64,000 bases of DNA from contig JBAUUR010000040.1 in assembly GCA_049582805.1 (NCBI GenBank), positions 58,867-122,866 of the forward strand, given 5' to 3'. The notes beneath the pieces were generated by a model. The model was given only the letters and a program-made list of their open reading frames with translations. It made no database searches and was not told where the DNA came from. This DNA comes from CAVXFS01 sp049582805 (GTDB taxonomy: Bacteria > Pseudomonadota > Gammaproteobacteria > Burkholderiales > Gallionellaceae). Below are positions 15,576 to 25,075 of the stretch, in pieces (within the stretch, counting starts at the first letter, position 1; each line of letters starts with the position of its first letter). The position numbers were made by a program, and so were the translations under genes.

Positions 15576-16886
15576 ATGACCGAGCCAACTATCACCTGCC
15601 CGGCGTGCAAGGCCGAGATCAAGCTCACCGAATCGCTGGCCGCGCCACTGATTGAATCAACCCGCAGGCAGTTCGAGCAGCAACTGGCGCAGAAGGACAG
15701 CGACATCGCCAAGCGCGAACAGGCCATGCGCGAGAAGGAAAAGCAGCTTGCAGAAGACAAGCGCAAGCTCGACGACCAAGTGGCCGATCAAGTTGCGGCA
15801 CAGTTGAAAGCAGAACGCGCCCGCGTAATTGCCGAAGAATCCAAAAAAGCAAAACTTGCCAGTGCCGCCGAACTGGAAAACAAGGCGCGCGAACTGGCCG
15901 ACTTACAAGAGGTGCTTAAATCTCGCGACGAAAAATTGGCTGAAGCGCAAAAGGCGCAAGCCGAACTCATCAAGAAACAGCGCGAACTCGATGATGCCAA
16001 GCGCGAGCTGGAACTCACGGTGGAAAAGCGGGTGCAGGTCGGTTTGACCGAAGTCCGCACGCTAGCCAAAAAAGAAGCCGAGGACGAACAGAAGCTCAAG
16101 GTAATGGAGAAGGAGCAGACCATTGCCGCGATGCAGAAACAGATCGAAGACCTCAAGCGCAGGGCCGAGCAGGGATCACAACAATTGCAGGGCGAAGTGC
16201 AGGAGCTGGAGATTGAAAACCTGTTGCGCAGCAAATTTCCTTTCGATGCCATCGAGCCGGTGCCCAAGGGCGAATTCGGCGGGGATGTGCTGCACCGTGT
16301 TGTCGGCGCGGGCGGCCAGTCTGGCGGCACCATATTGTGGGAGTTCAAGCGCACAAAAAACTGGAGCGATGCGTGGCTGGCAAAACTTCGCGATGATCAG
16401 CGGACTGCGAAGGCAGAAATCGCCGTGATCGTGAGCCAGATATTGCCGAAGGGAGTGGAAACCTTCGAAATGGTAGAGGGCGTATGGGTAACACATCCCC
16501 GCGCCGCGTTGCCGGTGGCGATGATTTTGCGCCAGTCATTGCTGGAGCTTGCCCTTGCGCGGCAGACCACCGAAGGCCAGCAAACCAAAACAGAAATGGT
16601 CTATCAGTACCTCACCGGCCCGCGTTTCCGTCAGCGGGTGGAGGCTATTGTCGAAGCCTTTTCCACCATGCAGGAAGACCTCGACAAGGAAAGAAAAGCC
16701 ATCATGAAGCAATGGGCGAAACGCGAGGAACAGATCGAGCGCGTGATGGGGGCGACAGTGGGCATGTATGGGGACTTGCAGGGGATTGCGGGGAAATCGT
16801 TGCAGGAGATTGAAGGCTTAGAGTTCCCTATGCTTTCTGAAACGGACTCTGCCTCTTCAGTTATCAACTCTCAGGCTAGGGACTGA
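15576..16886 (+). CDS. DUF2130 domain-containing coiled-coil protein
   Basis: 436 residues. The N-terminus TITCPACKAEIKLTESLAAP holds a CPAC pair that could be half of a zinc site. Residues about 25-215 are a long charged coiled coil (many EKQLAEDKRKLDDQ-type repeats). The C-terminal DUF2130 domain (about 225-420) includes GEFGGDVLHRVVGAGGQSGG and ILWEFKRTKNWSDAWLAKLR; the E-x-K in this position resembles a PD-(D/E)xK nuclease core. Function is unknown. The start is set at 15576, since the earlier frame overlaps the antitoxin gene. It ends two bases before the TrlF-family gene, so the two are probably co-translated. Confidence 0.82.
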   Translation: MTEPTITCPACKAEIKLTESLAAPLIESTRRQFEQQLAQKDSDIAKREQAMREKEKQLAEDKRKLDDQVADQVAAQLKAERARVIAEESKKAKLASAAELENKARELADLQEVLKSRDEKLAEAQKAQAELIKKQRELDDAKRELELTVEKRVQVGLTEVRTLAKKEAEDEQKLKVMEKEQTIAAMQKQIEDLKRRAEQGSQQLQGEVQELEIENLLRSKFPFDAIEPVPKGEFGGDVLHRVVGAGGQSGGTILWEFKRTKNWSDAWLAKLRDDQRTAKAEIAVIVSQILPKGVETFEMVEGVWVTHPRAALPVAMILRQSLLELALARQTTEGQQTKTEMVYQYLTGPRFRQRVEAIVEAFSTMQEDLDKERKAIMKQWAKREEQIERVMGATVGMYGDLQGIAGKSLQEIEGLEFPMLSETDSASSVINSQARD

Positions 16887-16888
16887 CA

Positions 16889-19800
16889 ATGGCAACCAAA
16901 AGCGAATTTGAACGCGGAGCGGAGTGGCGTCAGTGGGACTTGCATGTTCACACGCCTGCGTCATTTCATTGGCTTGGAAAGCGTTTTGATCCTGACCCAA
17001 ACTCGGTCGCGAATACTGCTTTAGTTGATGAAATGATTGCCGCACTAAATGCAGCGCAGCCTACTGTTTTTGCATTGATGGATTATTGGACTTTTGACGG
17101 CTGGTTTGCCTTAAAGCGGCGGCTAGCACAGGACGGAGCACCAAAACTATTCAAGCGTGTATTTCCAGGAATAGAACTCCGCTTGATGGCTCCGATGACA
17201 GGGCGTCTAAATGCTCATGTACTTTTTTCAGACGAGATTGCGGATCAAATGCTTCACGACTTTAAGGCAGCCTTAACTGTTGAGCTAGTAAATCGCCCGT
17301 TATCAAATGATTCTTTGGTCGCCCTTGCTCGGATGGTGGGGGGGGACAAGCTAAAACTTCATGGTTTCAAGAAAGCGGAAGTTGATGCCAACATAGATGA
17401 GGCTTTACGAGCCGGTTCAGTTATTGCTGAGATCAATTGTGATAGCTACAAAAATGCAATTGAAAGGGTTCCCAATGGCTACGCTGTGGGGTTCATGCCC
17501 TTCGATACAAGCGATGGACTAGCCGAGGTTAAGTGGCAGGAACACTACGCTTATTGCTTGGGGCTTTTCAAGTCTTCACCCATTTTTGAAACGCGCAACT
17601 TGGATACGCGAGGGGCATTTGTAGGTGAACTAACCCCCGGAAACGAAAAATGGATTGATAACTTCCAAAACGCACTTGGCGGAATTCCGAGATTAGCGGT
17701 ATCAGGAAGTGATGCTCATGTCTTCACAGGCGTTCCGGGTGACAACAATAGGCGCGGGTATGGTGATTTCCCTTCAGGCAAGGCTACTTGGATAAAGGGC
17801 GACCCAACTTTTCTAGGTTTGCTGCAAGTAATCAAGGAACCTGCGAAGCGATCTTACATTGGTGAACGCCCAGAAAAATTACGCGAGGTCGAAGAAAACA
17901 AGACCTTTTTCATTGATAGCATCGAAGTCAGTAAAGCGACTGGTAGCTCAATTCCAGAAGAGTGGCTTGCAGGTTGTCGCGTACTTTTGAATCATGATTT
18001 GGTGGCGATCATTGGCAACAAAGGTAGCGGCAAAAGTGCCCTTGCGGACGTAATCGCTCTTCTGGGAAATTCTCGACAGAAGGAACATTTCTCGTTTCTC
18101 CAAAAAAACAGATTTCGTGGAAAATCTGGTTCCGGTGATCCTGCTAAACAATTCATTGGCAAGATAGAGTGGTTGGATAGGAGTTCGGAAGAGCGCAGGC
18201 TTTCCGATGATCCGCCAGACGACAAAGTTCAGCTTGTCCGCTACATTCCTCAAGGACACTTTGAAGACCTCTGCAACGATCATATTGCAGGTCGTACTGG
18301 TGCATTTGAGAAAGAGCTTAGAGCGGTTATCTTTGACTACGCCGGTGGTGCGCTACGGCTGGGCGCACTTGATTTCGACCAACTGATTGAGCAGCAAGAG
18401 AGTGGCTATAGAGACCAGTTAGGGGAATATCGAAAAGACCTTGCAAGGCTCAATCTGGAGATTGAAAACATTGAGGCACAACGTCAGCCGCAGGTGAAGC
18501 GGTCGCTGCAAGAGCTATTGGCACTCAAGAAAAGGCAAATCGAAGAGCACAGCAGTATCAATAACAAGCCAGTATCCATTCCTAAGCCATCAGAACAGTT
18601 GTCTGCTGAGCAGCAGCAGGCTGCAAGTTCTCTTGAAGAAATAACAGGCAAGCTCAAGAGTCTTGAAGAAGAAGCAATAGCTAATGCGAGTACCCAAGAG
18701 AGCCTTGCTGCAAAATCAAAAGCAATCCAAGCTGTACGCGAACGCTTACGAACTCTGGAAAAACAGTACAAACAATTTCAGGACGACACGGCAAAAGATT
18801 TAGATCTGTTGGGAATGAAGCTTAATGAGATTGCCACGCTTTCCGTAAGCCAACAAATACTCGATGAAATTGCAGCAAAGGTTCCGCAAGAACAACAGTT
18901 CATAGTGGAGAAATCCGGGCAGAATGAACAGGCTAAGCAAGCTCTCCATAACGAGCAATCAGCACTGAAGACCAAGCTCAACGAGCCACAACTTTTATAT
19001 CAAAATAACCTGAAAGCTATCGAGCTTTGGGACGAAAAATTACGTGAACTGACTGGAGCACCTGACGCGCCTGAGACACTGAAAGGGCTGGAGAACAGAA
19101 TCGCGCAACTTGATGGTCTGCCTGAATTGCTGAAAACGAAACAGAGCCAACGTCGAAATTTAACTGGTGACATTTTCGATATTCTGAATGCACAAAGAAA
19201 AGCGCGTGAGGACTTGTTCAAGCCAGTTCAGGGTTTGATTCAAGCCAACAAGCTCATCATAGATGAATACAAGTTGCAATTTCAGGCAACATTAGGAGGG
19301 TCATCGGGAGCACTTTCATCTGCATTATTCGCACTTATCAAGCAGACCTCTGGCGAATTCAGGGGGGAAGATGAAGGTCATGCCGTGGTAAAACGTCTTT
19401 CTGAGCAGTTCGATCTTAACCAAAGGGAAGACGTATTGAAGTTCGTTGACGAACTCGACACAAAGATTCACTCGGCGGCATCGGGAAACAATGCTGATGC
19501 AATCGGAATTACTTCGATACTGAAAAAAGATAGAGCGGCAAGTAATGTGTATGACTTGCTTTATGGTTTGTCGTATATGGAACCGCGTTACTCACTGCTA
19601 TTTCAAGACACCCAGATTGAGCAGTTATCTCCTGGGCAGCGTGGCGCACTTCTTCTCATCTTTTACTTGTTGGTAGACAAAGGCCGCAACCCAATTATCT
19701 TGGATCAGCCGGAGGAGAACCTTGATAATGAAACAGTGGTGAGCCTGCTTGTACCTGTACTGAGTGAAGCGAAGAAGAAACGACAAATCATCATGGTCAC

Positions 19801-19990
19801 TCACAATCCGAATCTCGCTGTTGTTTGTGATGCAGAACAAGTTATTTACTCTACGTTTAACCGTAAGGGAGCATCGAAGATAGAGTACGTGTCCGGGGCA
19901 ATCGAAAATCCCACTATCAATTCGCACGTTATCAACGTACTTGAAGGTACGAAGCCCGCATTCAATAACCGACGTATCAAATACCACTGA
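16889..19990 (+). CDS. TrlF-family PHP-domain/SMC-like ATPase
   Basis: 1033 residues. A PHP-type phosphoesterase domain opens the protein (WDLHVHTPASFHW at 17-29, the HxH metal motif) and continues to about residue 330 (AVSGSDAHVF near 275). An SMC/RecF-like ATPase follows: Walker A AIIGNKGSGKSALAD (about 374-388), a long coiled coil (500-740), the signature LSPGQRGALLLIF (about 912) and Walker B NPIILDQPEENLDNE (about 933), then a switch His in MVTHNP. This architecture is that of the TrlF family, found with restriction systems and thought to act in defence; the reaction is unknown. Base composition is clearly AT-richer than in the flanking housekeeping genes. A G8 run lies at 17338-17345. 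The next gene starts six bases after its stop. Confidence 0.85.
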   Translation: MATKSEFERGAEWRQWDLHVHTPASFHWLGKRFDPDPNSVANTALVDEMIAALNAAQPTVFALMDYWTFDGWFALKRRLAQDGAPKLFKRVFPGIELRLMAPMTGRLNAHVLFSDEIADQMLHDFKAALTVELVNRPLSNDSLVALARMVGGDKLKLHGFKKAEVDANIDEALRAGSVIAEINCDSYKNAIERVPNGYAVGFMPFDTSDGLAEVKWQEHYAYCLGLFKSSPIFETRNLDTRGAFVGELTPGNEKWIDNFQNALGGIPRLAVSGSDAHVFTGVPGDNNRRGYGDFPSGKATWIKGDPTFLGLLQVIKEPAKRSYIGERPEKLREVEENKTFFIDSIEVSKATGSSIPEEWLAGCRVLLNHDLVAIIGNKGSGKSALADVIALLGNSRQKEHFSFLQKNRFRGKSGSGDPAKQFIGKIEWLDRSSEERRLSDDPPDDKVQLVRYIPQGHFEDLCNDHIAGRTGAFEKELRAVIFDYAGGALRLGALDFDQLIEQQESGYRDQLGEYRKDLARLNLEIENIEAQRQPQVKRSLQELLALKKRQIEEHSSINNKPVSIPKPSEQLSAEQQQAASSLEEITGKLKSLEEEAIANASTQESLAAKSKAIQAVRERLRTLEKQYKQFQDDTAKDLDLLGMKLNEIATLSVSQQILDEIAAKVPQEQQFIVEKSGQNEQAKQALHNEQSALKTKLNEPQLLYQNNLKAIELWDEKLRELTGAPDAPETLKGLENRIAQLDGLPELLKTKQSQRRNLTGDIFDILNAQRKAREDLFKPVQGLIQANKLIIDEYKLQFQATLGGSSGALSSALFALIKQTSGEFRGEDEGHAVVKRLSEQFDLNQREDVLKFVDELDTKIHSAASGNNADAIGITSILKKDRAASNVYDLLYGLSYMEPRYSLLFQDTQIEQLSPGQRGALLLIFYLLVDKGRNPIILDQPEENLDNETVVSLLVPVLSEAKKKRQIIMVTHNPNLAVVCDAEQVIYSTFNRKGASKIEYVSGAIENPTINSHVINVLEGTKPAFNNRRIKYH

Positions 19991-19996
19991 TTGAAC

Positions 19997-21640
19997 ATGG
20001 CAAAACAAAAACTCGAACTCACCTGGATCGGCAAGGAGAACCGGCCTAAGCTGGAGCCGCGCATTTTTCTGGAAGACCCGGCGAAGAGTTATCACGCGAA
20101 GCATCGGGTGACGGATAACGACATTTTCGACAATCGGCTGATCTTCGGCGATAACCTGCTGGCGTTGAAGGCGCTGGAGGCGGAGTTTGCGGGGAAGGTG
20201 AAGTGCGTGTTTATTGATCCGCCGTATAACACCGGCAGTGCGTTCACCCATTACGACGACGGAGTGGAGCATTCGATCTGGCTGTCGCTGATGCGTGACC
20301 GGCTGGAAATTATCCGGCAGTTGTTGTCGGATGATGGTTCGTTGTGGATTACGATTGATGACAACGAGGCGCATTATCTGAAGGTGTTGTGCGATGAGGT
20401 ATTTGGGCGGCCAAATTTTGTGGCAAATGTGTTCTGGCAGAAAACTCCAACGCGGGAAAATAGGACCGATTTTTCTGCTGTTCATGATCATATTTTGGTG
20501 TTTGCAAAGTGCCGAGAAATTTGGAAAGAGGTGCGAAACCCTTTGCCTGCGTCCGAAAGCCAGCTAGATAGGTTTACTAATCCTGATAATGACCCAAGAG
20601 GTGCTTGGGCATCATTGCCTGCCCATGCAAAAGCTGAAAAGGGGCGTAGGCAAGCGCAGTTCTTTACTGTCATAACACCATCTGGCCGAAATGTTGATCC
20701 TCCAGCCGGGCGTTGTTGGCTTTATACCGAATCCCGGTTTTACGAAATGGTCTCCGATAACCGCATCTGGTTCGGTGCCGATGGAGGGAATGCGCCTCGG
20801 GTTAAAAAGTTTCTATCAGAGGTTCAGGCTGGGCTGGTGCCTTCAACTTTTTGGTCTTACCAAGAAGTAGGAACTAACGGGCAAGCTAAAACTGAATTGG
20901 TGAATTTGTTTCCAGGTGAAACTCCTTTTTCTACACCAAAGCCCGAAGCATTGATTAACAGGGTCATACATATAGCCACCAATCCCGGCGACCTCGTCCT
21001 CGATTCCTTCGCCGGTTCCGGCACCACCGGCGCGGTCGCCCACAAGATGGGCCGCCGTTGGATCATGGTGGAACTGGGTGAGCATTGCCACACGCACATC
21101 ATCCCGCGCCTGCAAAAGGTGATTGATGGCGAAGATAAGGGCGGCATTTCCGAGGCGGTGAACTGGCAAGGGGGCGGTGGTTTCCGCTATTACAAACTCG
21201 CGCCCAGCCTGTTGCGGCAGGACGCTTACGGGCAGTGGGTTATCAACAAGGAATACAACGCGGAGATGCTGGCGCAAGCCCTGTGCAAGCTGGAGGGCTT
21301 CACCTATGCGCCAAGCGATGCGCATTACTGGATGCACGGGCATTCCACCGAGCGGGATTTTATCTACGTTACCACAGCGAACCTGAACCACGAGCAGTTG
21401 CAGCAGCTTTCCGATGAGGTTGGGGCGGAGCGCAGTCTGCTGGTGTTGTGTACTGCTTTCCGTGGACGGGGCGATTATCCGAATCTCACCGTGAAGAAGA
21501 TTCCCAAGCAGGTGCTGTCGCGCTGCGAGTGGGGGCATGATGATTATTCGTTGCAGGTGGAGAATTTGCCGAAGGCGCCTGCTTCGCCGGGGCAGCAAAG
21601 TTTGTTTGACTCACGCGAAGACGCGAAGGCGCGAAGATGA
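19997..21640 (+). CDS. Type III restriction-modification methyltransferase (Mod)
   Basis: 547 residues. Motif IV is VFIDPPYNTGSAF (about residue 72) and motif I, the S-adenosylmethionine site, is DSFAGSGTTGAVAHKMG (about 335), so the order is that of a beta-class amino-methyltransferase, making N6-methyladenine, as type III Mod proteins are. The region between (about 130-325) is the target recognition domain and is AT-richer than either side. The start ATG at 19997 is chosen over the TTG two codons earlier. The last residues (SREDAKARR) are encoded by a copy of a GCGAAG-rich repeat, suggesting the original C-terminus was altered. It partners the Res subunit encoded downstream. Confidence 0.9.
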   Translation: MAKQKLELTWIGKENRPKLEPRIFLEDPAKSYHAKHRVTDNDIFDNRLIFGDNLLALKALEAEFAGKVKCVFIDPPYNTGSAFTHYDDGVEHSIWLSLMRDRLEIIRQLLSDDGSLWITIDDNEAHYLKVLCDEVFGRPNFVANVFWQKTPTRENRTDFSAVHDHILVFAKCREIWKEVRNPLPASESQLDRFTNPDNDPRGAWASLPAHAKAEKGRRQAQFFTVITPSGRNVDPPAGRCWLYTESRFYEMVSDNRIWFGADGGNAPRVKKFLSEVQAGLVPSTFWSYQEVGTNGQAKTELVNLFPGETPFSTPKPEALINRVIHIATNPGDLVLDSFAGSGTTGAVAHKMGRRWIMVELGEHCHTHIIPRLQKVIDGEDKGGISEAVNWQGGGGFRYYKLAPSLLRQDAYGQWVINKEYNAEMLAQALCKLEGFTYAPSDAHYWMHGHSTERDFIYVTTANLNHEQLQQLSDEVGAERSLLVLCTAFRGRGDYPNLTVKKIPKQVLSRCEWGHDDYSLQVENLPKAPASPGQQSLFDSREDAKARR

Positions 21641-21755
21641 GGCAAAACACCGAAATATTATTGGGCGAGGCCATGGCTGAGGGATTACATCAGCTATGGG
21701 TCTTGGCTGGATTGCTTAATCCTTATTCATTTTTCGCGGCTTCGCGCCTTCGCGT
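21621..21755. repeat. Inverted GCGAAG-rich repeat pair
   Basis: ACGCGAAGGCGCGAAG (21621-21636, inside the end of the methyltransferase gene) is perfectly inverted as CTTCGCGCCTTCGCGT at 21740-21755, just before the DUF1016 gene. The left copy is extended by another CGCGAAG unit. The roughly 100 bases between hold no recognised gene. The pair occupies the only sizeable gap in the otherwise compact island operon. Confidence 0.8.
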
Positions 21756-21773
21756 GAAGCAACAGGGGGGAGC

Positions 21774-23015
21774 ATGACAACGAAGCCGAAGACGACTAAG
21801 TCAAAGAAATCCGTGCCCGATACGCCGCATTTGTTCGACCGCATCCGGGACATTCTCGAGTCGGCCCGCAGCAACATTGCGCGCACGGTCAATACCACGC
21901 AGGTAGTTGCAAATTGGCTCATTGGGCGCGAGATTGTGGAGGAGGAGCAGGCCGGAAAGCGTCGCGCTGGTTATGGTGAGGCTTTGCTGGCCGATCTTGC
22001 CGAGCGGCTATTGCAGGAATTCGGGAAAGGCTGGTCGGTACGCCAATTGGAATACTGCCGCAGTTTCTATCTTTCCTATCCGCTGCTTCTCGGACCGAAG
22101 AATTCGAACGCGGTGCGTTCGAATTCTGGCGTGGGTAGCAAGGATGAACACATTACGAACGCGGCGCGTGCGGAATCATGGAAGCCGGGCCAACTGAACC
22201 CGAATCTTTCGTGGACGCACTATCGCACTTTGCTGCGGATCAATCGTGCCGAGGCGCGCACCTTTTATGAGATAGAGGCTGCTTGCAACGCATGGTCTGC
22301 ACGCGAAATGGAGCGCCAGATCGGCAGCTTGCTGTTCGACCGACTGGCGAAAAGCCGAGACAAGAAAGGGCTGATGCGCCTAGCGGTACATGGGCAGGAA
22401 GTTGTGCAGCCGATTGATGTGCTGAAAGACCCGGTGGTGTTGGAATTTCTTGACATACCAGCCTCGCCACGCTTGGTGGAATCAAAGCTGGAACAGGCAC
22501 TGATTGGCAATCTGGAAACCTTCTTGCTGGAGCTGGGTAAAGGATTTGCGTTTGTTTCGCGGCAGGAGCGCATCACGCTTGATGGCGATCACTTCTACAT
22601 TGATCTGGTTTTCTACCACACGGTACTGAAGTGCTTTGTGCTGATTGACTTGAAAGTGGGAAAGCTGACCCACGCCGATCTTGGGCAGATTCAGTTCTAC
22701 GTGAATTATTACGACCGCGAGCGGCGTACCGAGGGTGACAACCCGACCCTGGGTTTGATCTTGTGTCCCGACAAAAACGATGCGGTAGTAAAGTACACGC
22801 TGGGCGAGCAGCAGGAGCGCAATATTTTCGCCAGCCGTTATCAGCTTCATCTGCCAACCGTCGAGGAACTGGAAAACGAGCTTCGGCGAGAGCTTCGATA
22901 TTTGGTGCCGCCTGAAGGCAGGGCAACTATTAAGAAAAACTTAACAGCTGCCCGGAAAGCCGCACCCAGCTTGAAAAAACCGGCTTCAAAAAAGAAAAAA
23001 GGGAAAGCCGAATGA
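21774..23015 (+). CDS. DUF1016 (YhcG-type) PD-(D/E)xK nuclease
   Basis: 413 residues. The N-terminal DUF1016 domain (about 10-185) has NWLIGREIVEEEQAGKRRAG, YGEALLADLAERLLQEFGKG and VRQLEYCRSFYL. The C-terminal nuclease domain (about 235-370) has FYIDLVFYH and FVLIDLKVGK, giving the D...D-x-K active site of PD-(D/E)xK enzymes. The tail is rich in Lys and Ala. The start follows GGGGGGAGC. Its stop overlaps the Res start by four bases (ATGA), so it is translationally coupled into the type III system between mod and res. A truncated relative is at 14328-14738. Confidence 0.88.
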   Translation: MTTKPKTTKSKKSVPDTPHLFDRIRDILESARSNIARTVNTTQVVANWLIGREIVEEEQAGKRRAGYGEALLADLAERLLQEFGKGWSVRQLEYCRSFYLSYPLLLGPKNSNAVRSNSGVGSKDEHITNAARAESWKPGQLNPNLSWTHYRTLLRINRAEARTFYEIEAACNAWSAREMERQIGSLLFDRLAKSRDKKGLMRLAVHGQEVVQPIDVLKDPVVLEFLDIPASPRLVESKLEQALIGNLETFLLELGKGFAFVSRQERITLDGDHFYIDLVFYHTVLKCFVLIDLKVGKLTHADLGQIQFYVNYYDRERRTEGDNPTLGLILCPDKNDAVVKYTLGEQQERNIFASRYQLHLPTVEELENELRRELRYLVPPEGRATIKKNLTAARKAAPSLKKPASKKKKGKAE

Positions 23016-25075
23016 ACCGCCACGTTAACGCCATTGCCGGGCGCTTGAGCTTGCGCGCACCGCAACGCCGCTCGCTGGAGATTCTGGATCGCATCACTGA
23101 AATCGTGCCGCCAAGCAAAGGGACGGACGTTGCCGCCGCGCTGGAGACAATCCGCAGCGAGTTTCCGTCAGTGACCGACTTCGAACGCGAGTTTCCGTCG
23201 CTGTGTTTTGCGCTGGCGACGGGGGTGGGCAAGACGCGGTTGATGGGCGCGTTCATCAGCTATCTGCACTCGGCGCACGGCATCAACAATTTTTTCGTCC
23301 TGGCGCCGAACCTGACCATCTACAACAAGCTGATTGCGGATTTCAGCGACCGCACGCATCCGAAATATGTGTTCAAGGGCATCTCGGAATTCGCCATTGA
23401 TGCGCCTTCTATTATCACCGGCGACAACTACGACCAGCGCGACCCGGCCAGCGGCACGCTGTTCGGCGGGGTGCGCATCAACATTTTCAATATCTCCAAA
23501 ATCAATTCCGAAGTGCGCGGTGGCAAGGCGCCGCGTATCAAGCGGTTGTCGGAATACATCGGCGAGAGTTACTTCGATTATTTGGCCGGGTTGCCCGATC
23601 TGGTGCTGCTGATGGATGAATCGCACCGTTACCGCGCCAGTGCAGGGATCAAAGCGATCAATGAGCTGAAGCCGATTCTGGGGCTGGAACTGACGGCTAC
23701 GCCGTTTGTGGAAGGCGCTAAGGGAGCAGCGCCGTTCAAGAACGTCATTCTCGATTACCCGCTGGGAAAGGCGATGGAAGATGGTTTTGTGAAAGAACCT
23801 GCCGTGGTGACGCGCAAAAATTTCAATCCAGCGGGAATGTCGGCGGAAGAGATCGAGCGCATGAAGCTGGAAGACGGTGTGCGCCTGCACGAGAGCGTGA
23901 AAGTGGAACTGGAGACTTACGCCCGCGAAACCAGCAACCCAATTGTTAAGCCTTTCCTGCTGGTCATTGCGCGCGATACGACCCATGCCGGGCAGTTGTC
24001 TGCCTTGATAAAGTCAGATGAGTTTTTTGAGGGGCGCTACAAGGACAAGGTCATTCAGGTGGATTCGAGCCGTACCGGCGCCGAAGAGGAGGAAATGATC
24101 GAGCGGCTGCTGAAGGTAGAACACACCGATGAGCCGACCGAGATCGTCATCCATGTCAACATGCTGAAAGAAGGTTGGGACGTGACCAACCTCTACACTA
24201 TCGTGCCGTTGCGCGCGGCCAATGCCCGCATCCTGATCGAGCAATCCATCGGGCGCGGGCTGCGCCTGCCTTATGGCAAACGCACAGGCGTGACTGCGGT
24301 GGACAGGCTGAACATCGTCGCGCATGACAAGTTTCAGGAAATCATCGACGAGGCAAATCGTCCTGATTCCGCCATTCACCTGAAGGCGGTGATACTGGAT
24401 GACGCTGAATTTGGTCAGAAGACGGCAACGATTGTTTCGCAGTCGCAGCTTGCTTCCATGTTGGGGTTGAAACCAGCCGATGTAACTGGCAGCACCAAGG
24501 TAGCAGGGCAGGATGTGCAGCCCGCCTTCACCAAGCCGGAAGAGCAGAAGGTGGCGCAGATTGCTTACGAGGTGATACGCAAACTGGAGAATCAGCCGAC
24601 GACGGTGCCTACGTTGGCGCACTTGAAAAATCCCGAGGTTCAGGCGGCCATCGTCAAAGAAGTACAGGAACAGCATCGCCCCACACAGATGGAGTTGGAG
24701 GGTGTGACAGAACAGCCTGACTTCGCCGCCGTCGTAGCGAAGACGGTCGAATTGGTGATGCAACAGACGATAGACATTCCACGCATCTTGGTTGTGCCCA
24801 AGGGCGAGGTGAAGGCTGGTTTCAAACCGTTTGCCCTGAAGCTGGATACGCTGAAATACCCGGCAGTGTCCGATGAGCTATGGATACAACACTTGCGCAC
24901 CAATCAGCTTGAGGTGGTGACGATGGGTGACGGCGGCATAACAGAGAGGCAGATAGAGGACTATATAGTCAGTGGCCTGATGGATTTCGACGATGTTTCT
25001 TACGACGATCAGGCTGATTTGTTGTATGACTTGGCTGCACAAACCGTTAAGCATTTTTTGCAGCTACCTATCTGA
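23012..25075 (+). CDS. Type III restriction subunit Res, helicase part (frameshifted)
   Basis: 687 residues as read. Walker A is LATGVGKTRLMGAF (about residue 69) and Walker B with the DEAD-like box is LLMDESHRYRA (about 200). Later helicase motifs include ELTATPF (about 228) and SIGRGLRLPYGKR (about 412), so the SF2 translocase of a type III restriction enzyme is complete. The frame is lost at a T6 run (25054-25059) and ends at a TGA at 25073; the nuclease part continues in the +1 frame. Losing one T would restore a single protein of about 890 residues, normal for Res. It overlaps the DUF1016 gene by four bases. Confidence 0.9.
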   Translation: MNRHVNAIAGRLSLRAPQRRSLEILDRITEIVPPSKGTDVAAALETIRSEFPSVTDFEREFPSLCFALATGVGKTRLMGAFISYLHSAHGINNFFVLAPNLTIYNKLIADFSDRTHPKYVFKGISEFAIDAPSIITGDNYDQRDPASGTLFGGVRINIFNISKINSEVRGGKAPRIKRLSEYIGESYFDYLAGLPDLVLLMDESHRYRASAGIKAINELKPILGLELTATPFVEGAKGAAPFKNVILDYPLGKAMEDGFVKEPAVVTRKNFNPAGMSAEEIERMKLEDGVRLHESVKVELETYARETSNPIVKPFLLVIARDTTHAGQLSALIKSDEFFEGRYKDKVIQVDSSRTGAEEEEMIERLLKVEHTDEPTEIVIHVNMLKEGWDVTNLYTIVPLRAANARILIEQSIGRGLRLPYGKRTGVTAVDRLNIVAHDKFQEIIDEANRPDSAIHLKAVILDDAEFGQKTATIVSQSQLASMLGLKPADVTGSTKVAGQDVQPAFTKPEEQKVAQIAYEVIRKLENQPTTVPTLAHLKNPEVQAAIVKEVQEQHRPTQMELEGVTEQPDFAAVVAKTVELVMQQTIDIPRILVVPKGEVKAGFKPFALKLDTLKYPAVSDELWIQHLRTNQLEVVTMGDGGITERQIEDYIVSGLMDFDDVSYDDQADLLYDLAAQTVKHFLQLPI

